Of a stretch of DNA of 64,000 nucleotides, positions 1 through 10,898 are shown piece after piece. The translations under genes were made by a program, and so were the position numbers. Position 1 is the first letter of the stretch, and the number at the start of each line of letters is the position of its first letter. The DNA comes from Pseudopyrenochaeta lycopersici (Eukaryota > Ascomycota > Dothideomycetes > Pleosporales > Pseudopyrenochaetaceae): NCBI GenBank assembly GCA_003313425.1, contig NHZP01000006.1, forward strand, positions 1,488,001-1,552,000, read 5' to 3'. The notes below the pieces were generated by a model. It saw only the letters and a program-made list of their open reading frames with translations. It had not been told where the DNA came from and did no database searches.

Positions 1-1074
1 ATTCGTGCACACTCCGGCCTGACGCATCGTCTCGCCAAGTATCATGCGGAATGGCTCACGCACCCGTGCCCGAATGCAAGTAAGCCTTCATCAACACTGA
101 CAGCTTATATTGATGGACCATACGGAGAAACGCCAACATGGTCGAGATTTGAGAAGCTGGTATTAGTGGCTACATCAACAGGGGTGTCGTTCGCACTCTC
201 GATAATGGACCATCTGGAACAGCTTTGCTTCCTGGAGGACGAGCAATTGAAGACGCGAAGTGTGACGTTCCTATGGGTAAGTAGGCACTTAGACCCACAA
301 TTTGAAAACATTGTGGAGGATCTGCTATCCCGATATAACACATCGTTATGTGAATTAGACATAAGGTTGGAAGTGGAGTTTTACACCACATGTCTTCATT
401 CTGCAATTGGATCTGGGTCAACGCCACACGATCCGTTTTCACATCTCCGCCTATATCCACAGGGACGTTTATCCGGAAAGCCATCATTGCGGATCAGAAA
501 CCCAGATGAGATTTACGACGAGTGGGACCGGGAAGCGGAGATTAAAAGATTGGGACAGAAGGTAGCGGAGCCATTCGTGACCGAAATGGGGAGCGTTGAC
601 AGGAGCAGCTTTGAAAGCGATCAATTCAGCGAAACAAGCACATTTGTTGAAAATCATGGCGAATCCGGAAATGATGAGGATCCATTCTCTGACGCCTATG
701 AAGTAGACAGAGAAGATGCAGCGTATCGGCCGCTACCCTCTCTCAGATCACAGCGGCATGAGCCACCTAGAAGCAAAAGAAATGGAGAAGAAATGAAGTG
801 TCAATGTGAAATCATCCAGTATCAGAAGAAGCGTTTATCTACAAAGCGCAATTCGAACGAATTTATAAACCGTAGATACGCCATTCGTCCGGATTTGGAA
901 CATACCTTGTCAAACGCAGTACCACAAGCGAGTCTGGAGAGCACAATGGTGGCCGTGTGTGCGAATGAATATGTCACTCGAGATATGCGGAAAGTAGTAG
1001 CAAAGATGAATGTCGACTTCGCGCTGCGCAGACGAGCGGCTGGGGTCGATATTTTCTTGGAAGGGTTTGGGTGA
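1..1074 (+). CDS. Ferric-reductase-like protein, C-terminal NAD-binding part (5' partial)
   Basis: The frame is open from base 1, so the gene begins outside the window. About 357 codons are visible, ending at TGA 1072-1074. The early part reads DGPYG (near base 115) followed by LVLVATSTGVSFALSIMDHL. This matches the FAD/NAD-binding junction of fungal ferric reductases (FRE family), where a GPYG loop precedes a glycine-rich nucleotide-binding strand and helix. A strand with FLWVSRH follows, as in the family. A polar, probably disordered insert lies between roughly 520 and 840. The end (VAVCANEY...RRRAAGVDIFLEGFG) resembles the usual last strand and C-terminus. In the family this domain passes electrons from cytosolic NADPH through FAD to membrane haems, reducing Fe3+ or Cu2+ outside the cell. 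The glycine-rich loop is unusual (ATSTGVS rather than AGGTGIT). The membrane domain is not visible, so metalloreductase versus NADPH-oxidase-like cannot be settled. Confidence 0.72.
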   Translation: MRAHSGLTHRLAKYHAEWLTHPCPNASKPSSTLTAYIDGPYGETPTWSRFEKLVLVATSTGVSFALSIMDHLEQLCFLEDEQLKTRSVTFLWVSRHLDPQFENIVEDLLSRYNTSLCELDIRLEVEFYTTCLHSAIGSGSTPHDPFSHLRLYPQGRLSGKPSLRIRNPDEIYDEWDREAEIKRLGQKVAEPFVTEMGSVDRSSFESDQFSETSTFVENHGESGNDEDPFSDAYEVDREDAAYRPLPSLRSQRHEPPRSKRNGEEMKCQCEIIQYQKKRLSTKRNSNEFINRRYAIRPDLEHTLSNAVPQASLESTMVAVCANEYVTRDMRKVVAKMNVDFALRRRAAGVDIFLEGFG

Positions 1075-2579
1075 GCGCTTGTGGTCAGCAGTGAGCGCCT
1101 TAATATTAAGGACGTGATATCCCGACAAATCAGAATACAATTTACACATACGTAGACCTTTGCGAACTATTCTTTCTCCCTGCCATTGATGTGATACAGC
1201 GATGGTACCGAATTGCCTGCTGTTGATCCATCCTCACTTATCTCTGTGGTCCCTCAAGACTTGCTAATTCGAGTACTAGAAGCCGGAGTTCCTGTAAACG
1301 GTTTGGGAGCGAGCAGTTCTGAAGCTTCTGTGGTAGAAGGCACACGGTCGAAGCGGTAAGAGGGAGCTGGAGAATGTAAAAGTGGCCCTCAATGAGACAC
1401 ATGCAGCAATCTGAGTAGTTCTTCGAGGACCTGTGATACATTTAGTGAGATTTCTTGCAGGTGAGTCCTAGGAGTACTTGCAAATTTTTCTAGAATGCAA
1501 TGCGAAATCTTGAAAATATCTTATTCCCCACTCCATATGGTAGCAAACAGTGCGTGGCGATTGACTTGAGGCTTCGCGCTGCTATTTTAATCCCTATACA
1601 TTGCCTAACAGGGTCCTCAAGTGTAGGCTCGCGTTCAGGATCTCGAAGATCTCGCTTTAATCGCATACCGTTCCCTTGTGGAGTCAGTTTGCAGCCCGGA
1701 TTAAGTACATTCCAATAGTTACTAGGTGTTTTTATAGCTATATTGGCTTCAGAATGACATATAAAAAGATTCCCAGCCAGTTAAAGGTCTTATTAGAGAG
1801 AAGAAAGTTTTGTGATTTTGCTCTCTTCACTGAGGCTCGGCGTGAAGTGACCTGAACACAACTCTCACTGTCAACCGATATCTCATAATACATGCATTTA
1901 GACAGCAACCAAGCATGCCAGATTATGGAGGCAATGGAGGAGCAAATTAGTAACTAAATGATTTTGCTTGTATGCCAGATAACAGAATGTGTTCAATTGA
2001 TATGGAGACACATTGAGAACGCTCAAAAGAGTCACAAGTCTCAAAGGTATTCGAGCGAGGCGTGAAAGTCAATGGATAAAATTGAACAACTAAAGGAATG
2101 TCCCACCAGCGTCCGAGATCTATCAGCAATGGGATACTGGAGACCTATAGACAAGTCCGTAAGATGGTCGCAGCGACCGTTACTGTGTAAGGATGCAACT
2201 CTTGAGTTTAAAGCAACTGCTAGATTGGCCTGAAATTGGTATCCAGGTGATCCCCGTCTGAGTTACTGGAGAGAAAAAGAGAACAGACCTGTGAAAGCCC
2301 AAAGATCTTAAATAGAGCTCTTGGCTTAGCTCGCTAGCATTTCACCTGGTCGCGCAAACGGATAATGTTCTAGTGCTGTGTTGGTGAAGAGGTATTACTA
2401 TACCTGATAGGGAAGCCATTGAGTTTCTTGACTTCACCTTAACTTTGTTTGGTGGTAATATTCTCTGGCACACAATAGTACTCACTTATATTTAAGCTCT
2501 CTCGACATAGCCATTAACAGTCTTCCATAATCCACCAACTACGAACAAATTCATCTTCTCGACTCAAAAATACTCCATC
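1075..2579. other. Intergenic, no gene recognised
   Basis: This stretch has only short ORFs without fungal splice context or recognisable motifs. The last 60 bases before 2580 are pyrimidine- and CA-rich, like a fungal 5' leader. Confidence 0.5.
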
Positions 2580-2909
2580 ATGCCAAACGACAACACCGTC
2601 GCTCGCTTCCTCGTTCCCTCCGCAATGGGAGTGCGTTCGCGCCGCCACCGGGTTGTACTCAACCGTGCGGAAATGCACCTAGTAGACCTTGTTGGTTTGC
2701 TACAGAACCTTTCCGACCAAGACCCGCCAACCGTTAGGAATGAACAGATCGAGTCCATTCGCACCAAGGTCACTCATATATGGATGGCCATTGCTGAGCT
2801 CGAGCGATACGTCGCTCGTCATCCACGAACGAGGATCGTGGACCGCTTGAACACGGTCAAGCAGAAGTTGCTGTTGATTCGACAACTGCTCGAGAACGAC
2901 ACCAATTGA
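2580..2909 (+). CDS. Small helical protein of unknown function (109 aa)
   Basis: I do not recognise this protein. The ATG at 2580 follows a C/A/T-rich leader typical of fungal genes, and the frame ends at TGA 2907-2909 with no intron needed. The product is basic and mostly helical by eye. It has a leucine-rich segment (MHLVDLVGLLQNL, about residues 32-44) and a C-terminal amphipathic stretch (DRLNTVKQKLLLIRQLLEN), suggesting a small coiled-coil protein. No signal peptide or membrane segment is visible. A weaker ORF of similar flavour lies about 600 bases downstream, but I could not show the two are related. Confidence 0.5.
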   Translation: MPNDNTVARFLVPSAMGVRSRRHRVVLNRAEMHLVDLVGLLQNLSDQDPPTVRNEQIESIRTKVTHIWMAIAELERYVARHPRTRIVDRLNTVKQKLLLIRQLLENDTN

Positions 2910-3513
2910 AGTGAGTCTGATGCTTTTTGCTTTTGATAAAGAGAGAGGTGGACTGAACTGACATGGTGAATCAGGAGCTTACATCTGAACGCCAGAGTTT
3001 CCGCAGCATGATAATTCATGTTTATTCTGACGAGCAGTTTGGGAGCATGGGTTGGCGTCCGGCGCGTTGAGATCAATGTCGATATGACAGGGCCTAGTTT
3101 TGAAGGAAATATTCCTGTGTTTCATGACTTTTGTTTTTCGACAAGCGGGTCTTTCTATGAGCAATAATTACTTACGAATACAATCAAATTCCAATTTTGA
3201 TCGGAGACTCCCAAACACTTTGCGGTTTTGAAGACTTTTTACCTTGTTAAACGTAGTTGTCTTTGGTCTGAGGCTTGGCCTCGTGAAACTTCGTTCGCAA
3301 TAGCCAAATCGATGATAACTTTGAAAGAAGGGCAAGACTTTCATTAACATGAGAAAACCATCGTGCACGCTGATGCCTCTTAACTTTTGCAAAATAGCCC
3401 TTCTAATCTTAACCGCCTCAAGTCTTTGGGACGATATGATCCAGTATGGCAAAGGAACAACATTCCTCTCATGAGATTCCGGCACAGTTTCGAAGTTTTG
3501 GAGATGATCAGTT

Positions 3514-3894
3514 GTGTTCGCAGAAACAAAGAACCAACTGTGGAACAGCCTGATAGACTTTGCACTGGGTAAGAGAATGACAACCGAGTTGGCCAAGTGC
3601 AGCGCTGCTGTCATCGACTTGGTACAATACATGCAGCGCACAAAGTCGGTTTTGCAACAGCTGTCTAGTCAGAATGTAAGAGCTCGGCAGAAATTTGCCG
3701 CCCACCACGGTGCTACGGCGAGCATATGTTCTTTTGGAGGACTCGACCACTCTACCAATGATTTATACCACATCCCTTGTCCACTTCCGAGAACCATGCA
3801 CCATAACTATTCTCTCCTCTTCTGGAAAAATTTGATTTCTTGTCCCTCGTTGTCCTATACCCTGCTTGCAATCCGACGGGCGATGGACCACTGA
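3514..3894 (+). CDS. Possible small hypothetical protein
   Basis: This is a 126-codon open frame whose first half (about residues 1-65) is helical and polar and looks protein-like, whereas the second half does not. No ATG with a convincing leader was found; the frame begins at a GTG-type codon, so the true start may lie in an upstream exon. I recognise no domain. It may be chance. Confidence 0.2.
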   Translation: MFAETKNQLWNSLIDFALGKRMTTELAKCSAAVIDLVQYMQRTKSVLQQLSSQNVRARQKFAAHHGATASICSFGGLDHSTNDLYHIPCPLPRTMHHNYSLLFWKNLISCPSLSYTLLAIRRAMDH

Positions 3895-4736
3895 AGAAGA
3901 ATCGAGTATGGAGCAAGGATAATGACGACTTTTTCGTAGACTTATCGAGAGATTTCTAGCTGAAAGTAGTTCACTCTAGCTAGAACAAGACAACTGTTTA
4001 GTATGCTCCTCTCGTATGATCTTATCAATTCATAAACATACTGAGAATGTCTAGCGGCGGCTTTGTGGTTCACAGCGCATTCTACGAGCTCCGCAAACGT
4101 TCAACAATTAGCATCACCTCTCACCACGGCAAGTGACTTCTCTGCTTCTATGTATGCGCGAAATTGTGATAGAAATGAGACTGTAAATGCGAGCATAAGA
4201 GAGACGCCATACTTGCGGTTTGGGGTGAAGGTTGAACTTGGCGGTTATTGTGTGGTACGGCAATGGACTGACTGAGACTGAAGGTCTATGGAAACTGGGA
4301 AATAATTACAAAACAATTAGACACGGCTGTTGAAACAAGTGCCATCGCTGGTAGGACCGACGACGCGGAAGGTAACAGCCCTCACCTCACTTGTAGCGTC
4401 ATGGATATATATCGTAAGCCACAACGCCAACCTAAAGTGGAACTCACAGCGACAAGTTTTCATTGGTGACTCTAATTGATTGGATTTGGACACGTTTTCT
4501 CTTCTGGTATTGGAAGACTTGAGTATTCTAGAATGATTCTGCTATTCCATATCAAATACCGTGTGCACCCTAAATACATGCTGCTGAGTTTCCCAACGCC
4601 AAAAAAGTGTACAAGAAATGTCAAGACTGTTCTGAACTGAATAACATGAGAATTCTGCTCAACCAAACCATGAAGATTTCTCAGCATAGATGAACACCTC
4701 CAAACTGCTACTTCCACCACTCCTTACGCTTTCTGC
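3895..4736. other. Intergenic, 3' side of the SET-domain gene
   Basis: No coding signal is recognised on either strand. The stretch must hold the 3' end of the minus-strand SET-domain transcript. Confidence 0.45.
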
Positions 4737-7027
4737 TTATGCTTTCATGAATTCCTCAACCGCAACATCTGCCCCGGTAATTACCCTGAACCACACCTTT
4801 GCCACAATTCTAACCTCATTGGCCAAATCTCCCATTCCTTTACTATCATAACCCTCAGCTATGTACTTCAGCGCCCGCACCGCCTCCACGTTGACCAGGC
4901 CGGAATTCTTTTGTATCTTGAACCCTTCTTCGCTAACTTGTGTTAGTATCCCAAAGTACTTTAGTAGCTTCGTTGCAGACTCAATCATCCTGTCATTATT
5001 TTTCAGTATTCGCCAGGCCTCAGTGAGGAAAAGTGTAGGGTGGATCAGACAGAGCCGAGGTAGTTCAGCGTAGATGGCGTCCTCATAAAGCGCTTCAAGA
5101 TCGCGGAGGCGCTTAGCGAACTTTTTGAGCGCCGTTACTGTAGGCTTGCTACCAAGTTTCTGGGCAGTAATTTTCAATTCCTCGAAGATGGCCATTCTTT
5201 CCGTCTCTTTCATTCGCCCAACATTCTCATCAAGGGTGCATAAGGTACAATCGCACCTGAATCCCCAAGTACCCAAGAATCGCTGTTGTCGATCTTCAAT
5301 GATGAGCTCGGGCGCAACATACTGTGCTGTGATCTCTTCACCAGCGGCAATGTCGCGGGTAGCACGCAAGAGCAGAACGTCACCAATGAAAGTGCGTACA
5401 CTGTTGGGAAGGCAGTTATGATTGATGTACGAGGTGTGAATCCAGAACCCATTACGGGCGACAGAGTGTGCAGAGAGTAAGTCGAGCGAGCGAAGGAAAG
5501 CCGAGAAGCAATTGCGTCGCCGGATATGTTCGATGCGGAAACTGCTCGCCGTTAGTTTGGGCGTCGGAATCTAATACGACATCAAAACGCAGCGTGTATC
5601 CTTACACATCTACAGGAATTTCCTCATTTTCTTTGATTTCCCAGCCATAATCCTTCCAATATCCGCCATCATCCATGTCGAAGAAATCCTTCCGTAGGCT
5701 AGGATTGTGTCTTAATTTCTGCACTAGTTCTTTGAATAGTTGGGTGCCTGCCCTATCTGCCGCTGTCTCGTCGCCAAGGCTGTATAATGAACAATCGCTG
5801 CCTCGATCATTAAAGAAATACCCTGGTAGAGCAAAAGCCTTTTCCGCCATAATCAAGTCCCCAGTCTTGAAAGCTTGTTCCGCGAAAAGTCCACGACCGT
5901 GGTGCTGCGTCTCCTTGACCAGGGTACCGCTCGTGTAATTTGCAGCATCGACGTGCAGAGTGAGAGGGCCTACGTATGATGACATGAGCTGGAGGTTGTA
6001 GTCTGGCGTGTTTTGGTAGATCCCTAGATCGAACTTGATACGCGCGGCAAGGTCTCTGAGTGGTCGAGGAAGGTTGGAAGCGATAGTTTCCGGATCGTCC
6101 GTACGACCATCACGTAACCACGATTCGATGACCGACAGGCTAGTAAGTTCTGAAGCAGATAGTGAGGGAGTATGTTTCGCGTGAAGGGAGATGGCTAGCG
6201 AGAGGTCTTTAACCGCGTCGTCGAACCGGAGGAGCACAAGATTAACACCACAGCGTTTTCGACAGAGATCAATCTGCGCTGCTATCTCACCACTTTCACC
6301 CAATTGTACTGTGGCACGATTGTATCTAGTATTCATCAGTATCGCATAGGAAAAGTATCAAATATACTTACAGCTTGAGTGCCTGGCGAAAGCGCTTTTT
6401 TAGAAACATTGTATCGCCCTCTTTCTTCCATTTCACAAAATCCATAGGTATACCATTAAGTTCACTCGTCCTCCAGGGCTCTGGGACGATTGTGCTATCT
6501 GGGGCTAAAATGGCAAGGTCTGAGGGCTGGTCAACTCGGATCTGATGACCTCCACTAGATATCACGCTCCAACAAGGCTGCTTGATTGCGAGGATTGAGT
6601 TCTGAGAGATGATTGGGTCGTTCATGGAGTCTTCGAGATTGCAGATAGTAAGGCGTGCAATGTCGCCCAACTCATCTTCTACAATGGTCACAGTCGCGGA
6701 GTAAATGTACGGATCCGTGATGGTGCGCAGAATAATGAAGTCGTCGCGATTTCGAACATTCACTCGCAGATCGTTGATTCGAACATGTTTCCCTTTCGAT
6801 AAAGGTGTTCTTGATGGTGGGTATGGTGGCGGCAGAATCAAATTCTTCGGTGGCAAGGCAGTTCCAACCAACAACTTCAAATGCCAGTTATGATCGTGGA
6901 GAAGAGTCTCTCTTGACTGCTTTTTCTTCGGATTCTGTCCTTGGTTGGATTCATTTTCCTTTTGCAGCTCTTTCAATTCATCCGGGACTTCTTCATAAGT
7001 ATTGGTAATTGGGTCTGGACGCGCCAT
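4737..7027 (-). CDS. TPR and SET-domain protein (SMYD-like), three exons
   Basis: Gene model: complement(join(4737..5541, 5606..6325, 6372..7027)), 726 aa. Both introns (46 bp and 64 bp) have GTAAGT/GTAAGG donors, branch-like CTGAT/CTAAC sites and AG acceptors, and the frame holds across each. Residues about 196-270 are TPR-like (KEGDTMFLKKRFRQALKLYN..., then FDDAVKDLSLAISLH). The SET domain starts near residue 350 with HGRGLF (361-366). It continues with the AdoMet- and substrate-site motif NHNCLPN at 499-505 and GEEIT at 526-530. A post-SET zinc cluster C-x-C-x2-C lies at 555, 557 and 560. SMYD-type proteins transfer methyl groups from AdoMet to lysines of histones or other proteins; the substrate here is unknown. 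I see no MYND zinc finger. The ATG at 7025-7027 is the first in frame. Confidence 0.88.
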
Positions 7028-7833
7028 GTTTGAGATGCCGGGATCGCTGTTCTTTCAGAACGGAGAGTAACTCACACAGAGATGTAATACTCTGGGAGCG
7101 TTCAGAATACTCTTCGTTATTTGTATACACACGCTAAGCACTTCTTTACATGTTCAAGGTGTCCTTCGGAACGCGGCTAAATGAACCCGTCGCGCAATCT
7201 ATTCTCCATCGTAATCTAATCTAGCAGCCGGCGCCCCTTAGCGTCTCCGCAGTCTGGTCACTTGCTATTCGTAACAGCGTTTAACTAGTTGAAGCCAGAG
7301 GCGTCAATTTGCGTTGTGTGAGGTTGGCGAGGAGGGCGCAAGGGCTATTAGGTGAGCGTCAGTGTATGCCGTGGCATCCTCCAGGCCTACCAACGGAGTT
7401 TCTCGTACTTCAGATCCACTTGAAATAGAGATGAGAATTATTGCCGTAAGGCGATGCCACGGTCTAGACGCTTGGACCGCACCTTCTCACATCGCCAGTA
7501 GTCGTCGTGTGCTTGACCCCATATTCGACTAACACCCCAAACATCGCCGCCATTGCTACGCATACTGTTGATTTTGGATTCTTGAAATATCCTCTGGTTT
7601 CGTGGCCCTTATTAACGGAAACTCGGAAATATAGAATTATTAAGCGGACCAAAACAATCCGTGGTCTTTCAAAGGGACAAGATTAGCTTGCATGACAACT
7701 GACTGATACCCGCATGAAATCCCAACCACTTGATACTATCCAAAATTATCTTGTTTTCCAATGATGCTGTTTGCACCTAGTTTTGCAGAGTAAGCTGCTG
7801 ATTTCAGGCTCCCTCCTAGAATCCCGTTGTAAC
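7028..7833. other. Intergenic, promoter side of the SET-domain gene
   Basis: No gene is recognised. It holds the upstream region of the minus-strand SET gene and the 3' flank of the next minus-strand gene. Confidence 0.45.
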
Positions 7834-8695
7834 TCAGCCGATATACCGCCCGGCACCATTGTACTTTTGCGGGTAGATGTCCTTCAGGAAGAGCCACTCA
7901 GCAAGATTTGTGACACCCTTTTTACCCAGAAATCCACCAGCGAATGACTGCTCAACGATTGACTCCCAGTCAACATGATCCTCTGCCGCATGTTAGCCAA
8001 CATCCTATCAAGAAAATGTATCATCGTTGGCTTATACCCCACTTGACGCCCTTACAGTCCTCATAGCCTCGACGGCAAGCATTGTGAGGCCTCATGATAG
8101 GGCGTTGATGCGTGCGGCACCACCGAAAGTGATCGTACCTGAAGCAGTCGATCCAAAAGATGGGTGCGCCGCAACCGCTATTGAGGTATGTCAGTGCTTT
8201 CTTGATATTATGGTCAAAACCGGCTTACCATGTGCGAGTACCACTCTCGGCCTGATATTTCTGGTACCTCTGGGCTATTGTTTCAATTACATACGGCAAG
8301 AACGTCGCATTCTTGCCGCTGCCGATGGTTCTCGGAGGTGGCAGCACAGTGGGGAAGGGTTCAGACGATCGCTGTTGGGTATGGACCTGTGGGAAAATTG
8401 GACGTGGCTGGTTGTTCTCTCTATGTGTGCCACCAGGGACGCCGTAGACGGGGGAAGGAGGGAGCGGACGAGCAAAGCGCCCGCTCGTTGGTGAGTGGCC
8501 AGATTGTGCAGCAGGACGGCCAAGAGCTATCGTGGGATGCCTAGGAGTAGTACTTGAGGTTTTGAGAAGCAATATTGCCTCCTCCACATTACTCACTCGC
8601 CTCTCGAGTTTATCGAAGTGGCTGATTAAAACGTTGAGCTTGCCTTCGAGGACTTGAACAGTCTCAAGGACCCGTGTAAGTTGTTGATGATCCAT
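7834..8695 (-). CDS. Coiled-coil hypothetical protein, three-exon model
   Basis: I do not recognise the family. Preferred model: complement(join(7834..7982, 8139..8177, 8242..8695)), 213 aa. Exon 1 encodes MDHQQLTRVLETVQVLEGKL and further heptad-like sequence to about residue 48 (a coiled coil), then a Pro/Ser-rich linker. The last exon is clearly coding: it reads DHVDWESIVEQSFAGGF and ends GAGRYIG before TGA 7834-7836. The middle is uncertain. The donor at 8138 (CAG|GTACGA) gives a stop-free protein. A donor at 8055 (GTAAGG) with an acceptor at 7981 also keeps the frame but includes a TGA at 8092-8094. An alternative first donor (GTAAGC at 8228) leads into another frame. The ATG at 8695 was chosen because the upstream in-frame start is TTG. 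Confidence 0.5.
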
Positions 8696-10559
8696 TGTGT
8701 TGGTGGCAAAGTTGGATTTCAAGTGGAATGAGGAGAAAGAATGTGTAAGGTCAGATCAGTGTTGTGAAGGGCTATATAAACACATTGTGGCCAAGTACCA
8801 GAGCGGAAGGAGCCCTGTTTGTATTTCTTGGCATTGGCGCGATGTGTACCATTCGCGTGAGTTTGTGAGGAGTCGAGTTTCACAGGTAATTCATCTCCGA
8901 AAAATTTAGGAAAGCTCTCCTTCACTACTGTAATATCAAGGAGTTCGATAAATATCCTTGATTATGCCCGAAACTGTGTCGTTCCAGATTGAGTTTACAC
9001 CTTTGATGCCAATAATAAACTGCTATCACGACTCTCAAATCCTAGACTAAAGCACGAAGAAAACTGTCGGAAATTTGGTTAAAATGTGAGATCAATGGAC
9101 ATTGTGTCCTGTACTTCCTCGCCTGAAATGTGGTGACGGGAAATGCATCGGCAAGACATATTATACATATACCACGAACTACGCAGTTCCAATCTGTAGT
9201 ACGACAAGCCAAACCACGACTCTTACAATCCAGGGCTATCTAGGAGACTTTGACACCCTACAGAGCAACCGGTGAAATAGACACAAAGCAGTGAGAGCGG
9301 AACCTGAGTAGCGTTTGCAGTCCACTGTTGATTGATTCAAAGAGGAAGGTCTGTGTTTATGGTGTTGTCACTGGTAAGAGGTTGGTGGCCTCCCTGTGCA
9401 GTCGATTTTCGGAGGCTCGCCCTAAAACTCGGTTCTATACTTATTCCCATGTCCATCAATCGCACATCGATATCGAGATAGTCAGCTATATAGCCATACA
9501 TCAGCTTTGAATATTATATCAGTATATCTTGCTGAGTTTTTGGGCTGGGATCGGAAAGATACAAATGCAAATTTTCAGTTTGGCCTTCCGTCTTTCACCT
9601 TCAACACTTCCCTAACTTTTCATGACGCGCTCCCGGAACGACAACAAACTCTCACCAATAGTAGAAGCGCACTGATTGGCTCCTTCCCTACCAAACAGGC
9701 AGCAGGCGCGCCTTCAGATCAACTTCTCCATCACGTGAATTGTTGATCTGGCGACGAAGGCCCGTGCCGGCTACAGATAAAAGGGCCCTGCCATCCCACC
9801 GCCTCTTTTCTTTCTTCATCCGACCGTACGGCTGCAGATGGAGCATTGCGCTCTGCTTGTAGGGTGTATCTACCTTCATGATAGCGGTCCAGGGTGTTCC
9901 CCTTGCAAATCAAAACCTGGTGGCGTGCAAGCTGCAGTACATCATTGGCTCAGTGCTTCTTGTCCCAGGGACATATCTATTATATAACCCCAAATTATAT
10001 TCTTCATTACCCACTCACATACTTTGCTTGTGATGCCTTATATACGCTGCAGTGCATTTGGCGAGCCTTCCAAATTGCGGAGCTGTTTACTATAACCGGA
10101 CTACTCACCTTCACTTCTAACGAGCTATTGAACGTGTAGTTGCTGTATATTCTATTCTTTACCTAAGTCATCTTACTTTACTTACGAATGTCGTGCGCCT
10201 TGAAATTAACACGCAGAGGAAGCCTCCTTTGTGTCTGCTAAACTTTAGACACTGCCCACCGCACAATTGGTACCAGTATTTATGGAACATAACGGCAGAG
10301 CTTGAAAAGCTATGGAAATATCGACTTGGATGTCGCCTCAAGCATGATGGACACGTACCTGTACTTTGGGAGGAGATATAGATTGCACAGCCTGGAGCTG
10401 GAAAGGGCTGTCATTATCTCCGGGTTTTGATTCAGCTAGTGGGAAAGGTAAGAGAAAATTTGATGCATAGAAGCCATCGGCAAACAGGTTGTTCGCTGAT
10501 ACAACAGAGTTCGTTCCAGATGGCAATGTTTATCGTCCTACCGTCTTTTGAAAAGCCTC
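8696..10559. other. Intergenic, left flank of the copia insertion
   Basis: No gene is recognised on either strand; the ORFs are short and lack splice context. The last five bases (10555-10559, GCCTC) are one half of a target-site duplication whose partner is at 39724-39728 on the opposite strand. Confidence 0.5.
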
Positions 10560-10682
10560 TGTTAGCCAACACGGTTAGCTCCTCACGTGCTCTGTTATAT
10601 AAGCATCCACAGGGTATATAGTTCCCTTGTGTCTCATTTGATAGGAATCAACCTAGTTCCTCCTGCCTGCTGCCCACCAACA
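10560..10682 (+). repeat. 5' LTR of left copia copy (A-type)
   Basis: This 123-bp LTR carries an E-box-like CACGTG (10584-10589) and a TATA-like TTATATAAGC (10595-10604). It is identical, read by eye, to the LTR at 39729-39851 of the other element. It differs from the LTR at 15847 in two places: GATAG versus a T-run, and CCCACC versus CCCGCC. Confidence 0.93.
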
Positions 10683-10683
10683 G

Positions 10684-10695
10684 TTATGAGCCCGG
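10684..10695 (+). other. Primer-binding site, half-tRNA type
   Basis: TTATGAGCCCGG directly follows the LTR (one base gap). It is complementary to the anticodon-arm sequence of initiator tRNA-Met (CCGGGCTCATAA), as in Drosophila copia, which primes from a 5' half of that tRNA. The mirror copy is at 45021-45032. Confidence 0.7.
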
Positions 10696-10898
10696 TTTGC
10701 ACCTCCTAAGCTACGCAACTCTGCACGAATATAGCTTTAGACGTGTAACTGATAACAACTACGTTCACCTTTACCCGTTGTGTCTATTGACAGCTAGGTC
10801 AGCGTCAAAGACCTATATAGTCGACAAGTGTCGCTATTTAACCAGAACTGTTGCTCTCCGCATAGAGATCAGTTTGGTGATTGATCACTGAGATCACG

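Noticed and set aside
8027..8494. Plus-strand ORF of 155 codons
   Set aside because: It is antisense to the minus-strand coiled-coil gene; the last minus-strand exon and its splice sites are far more convincing.
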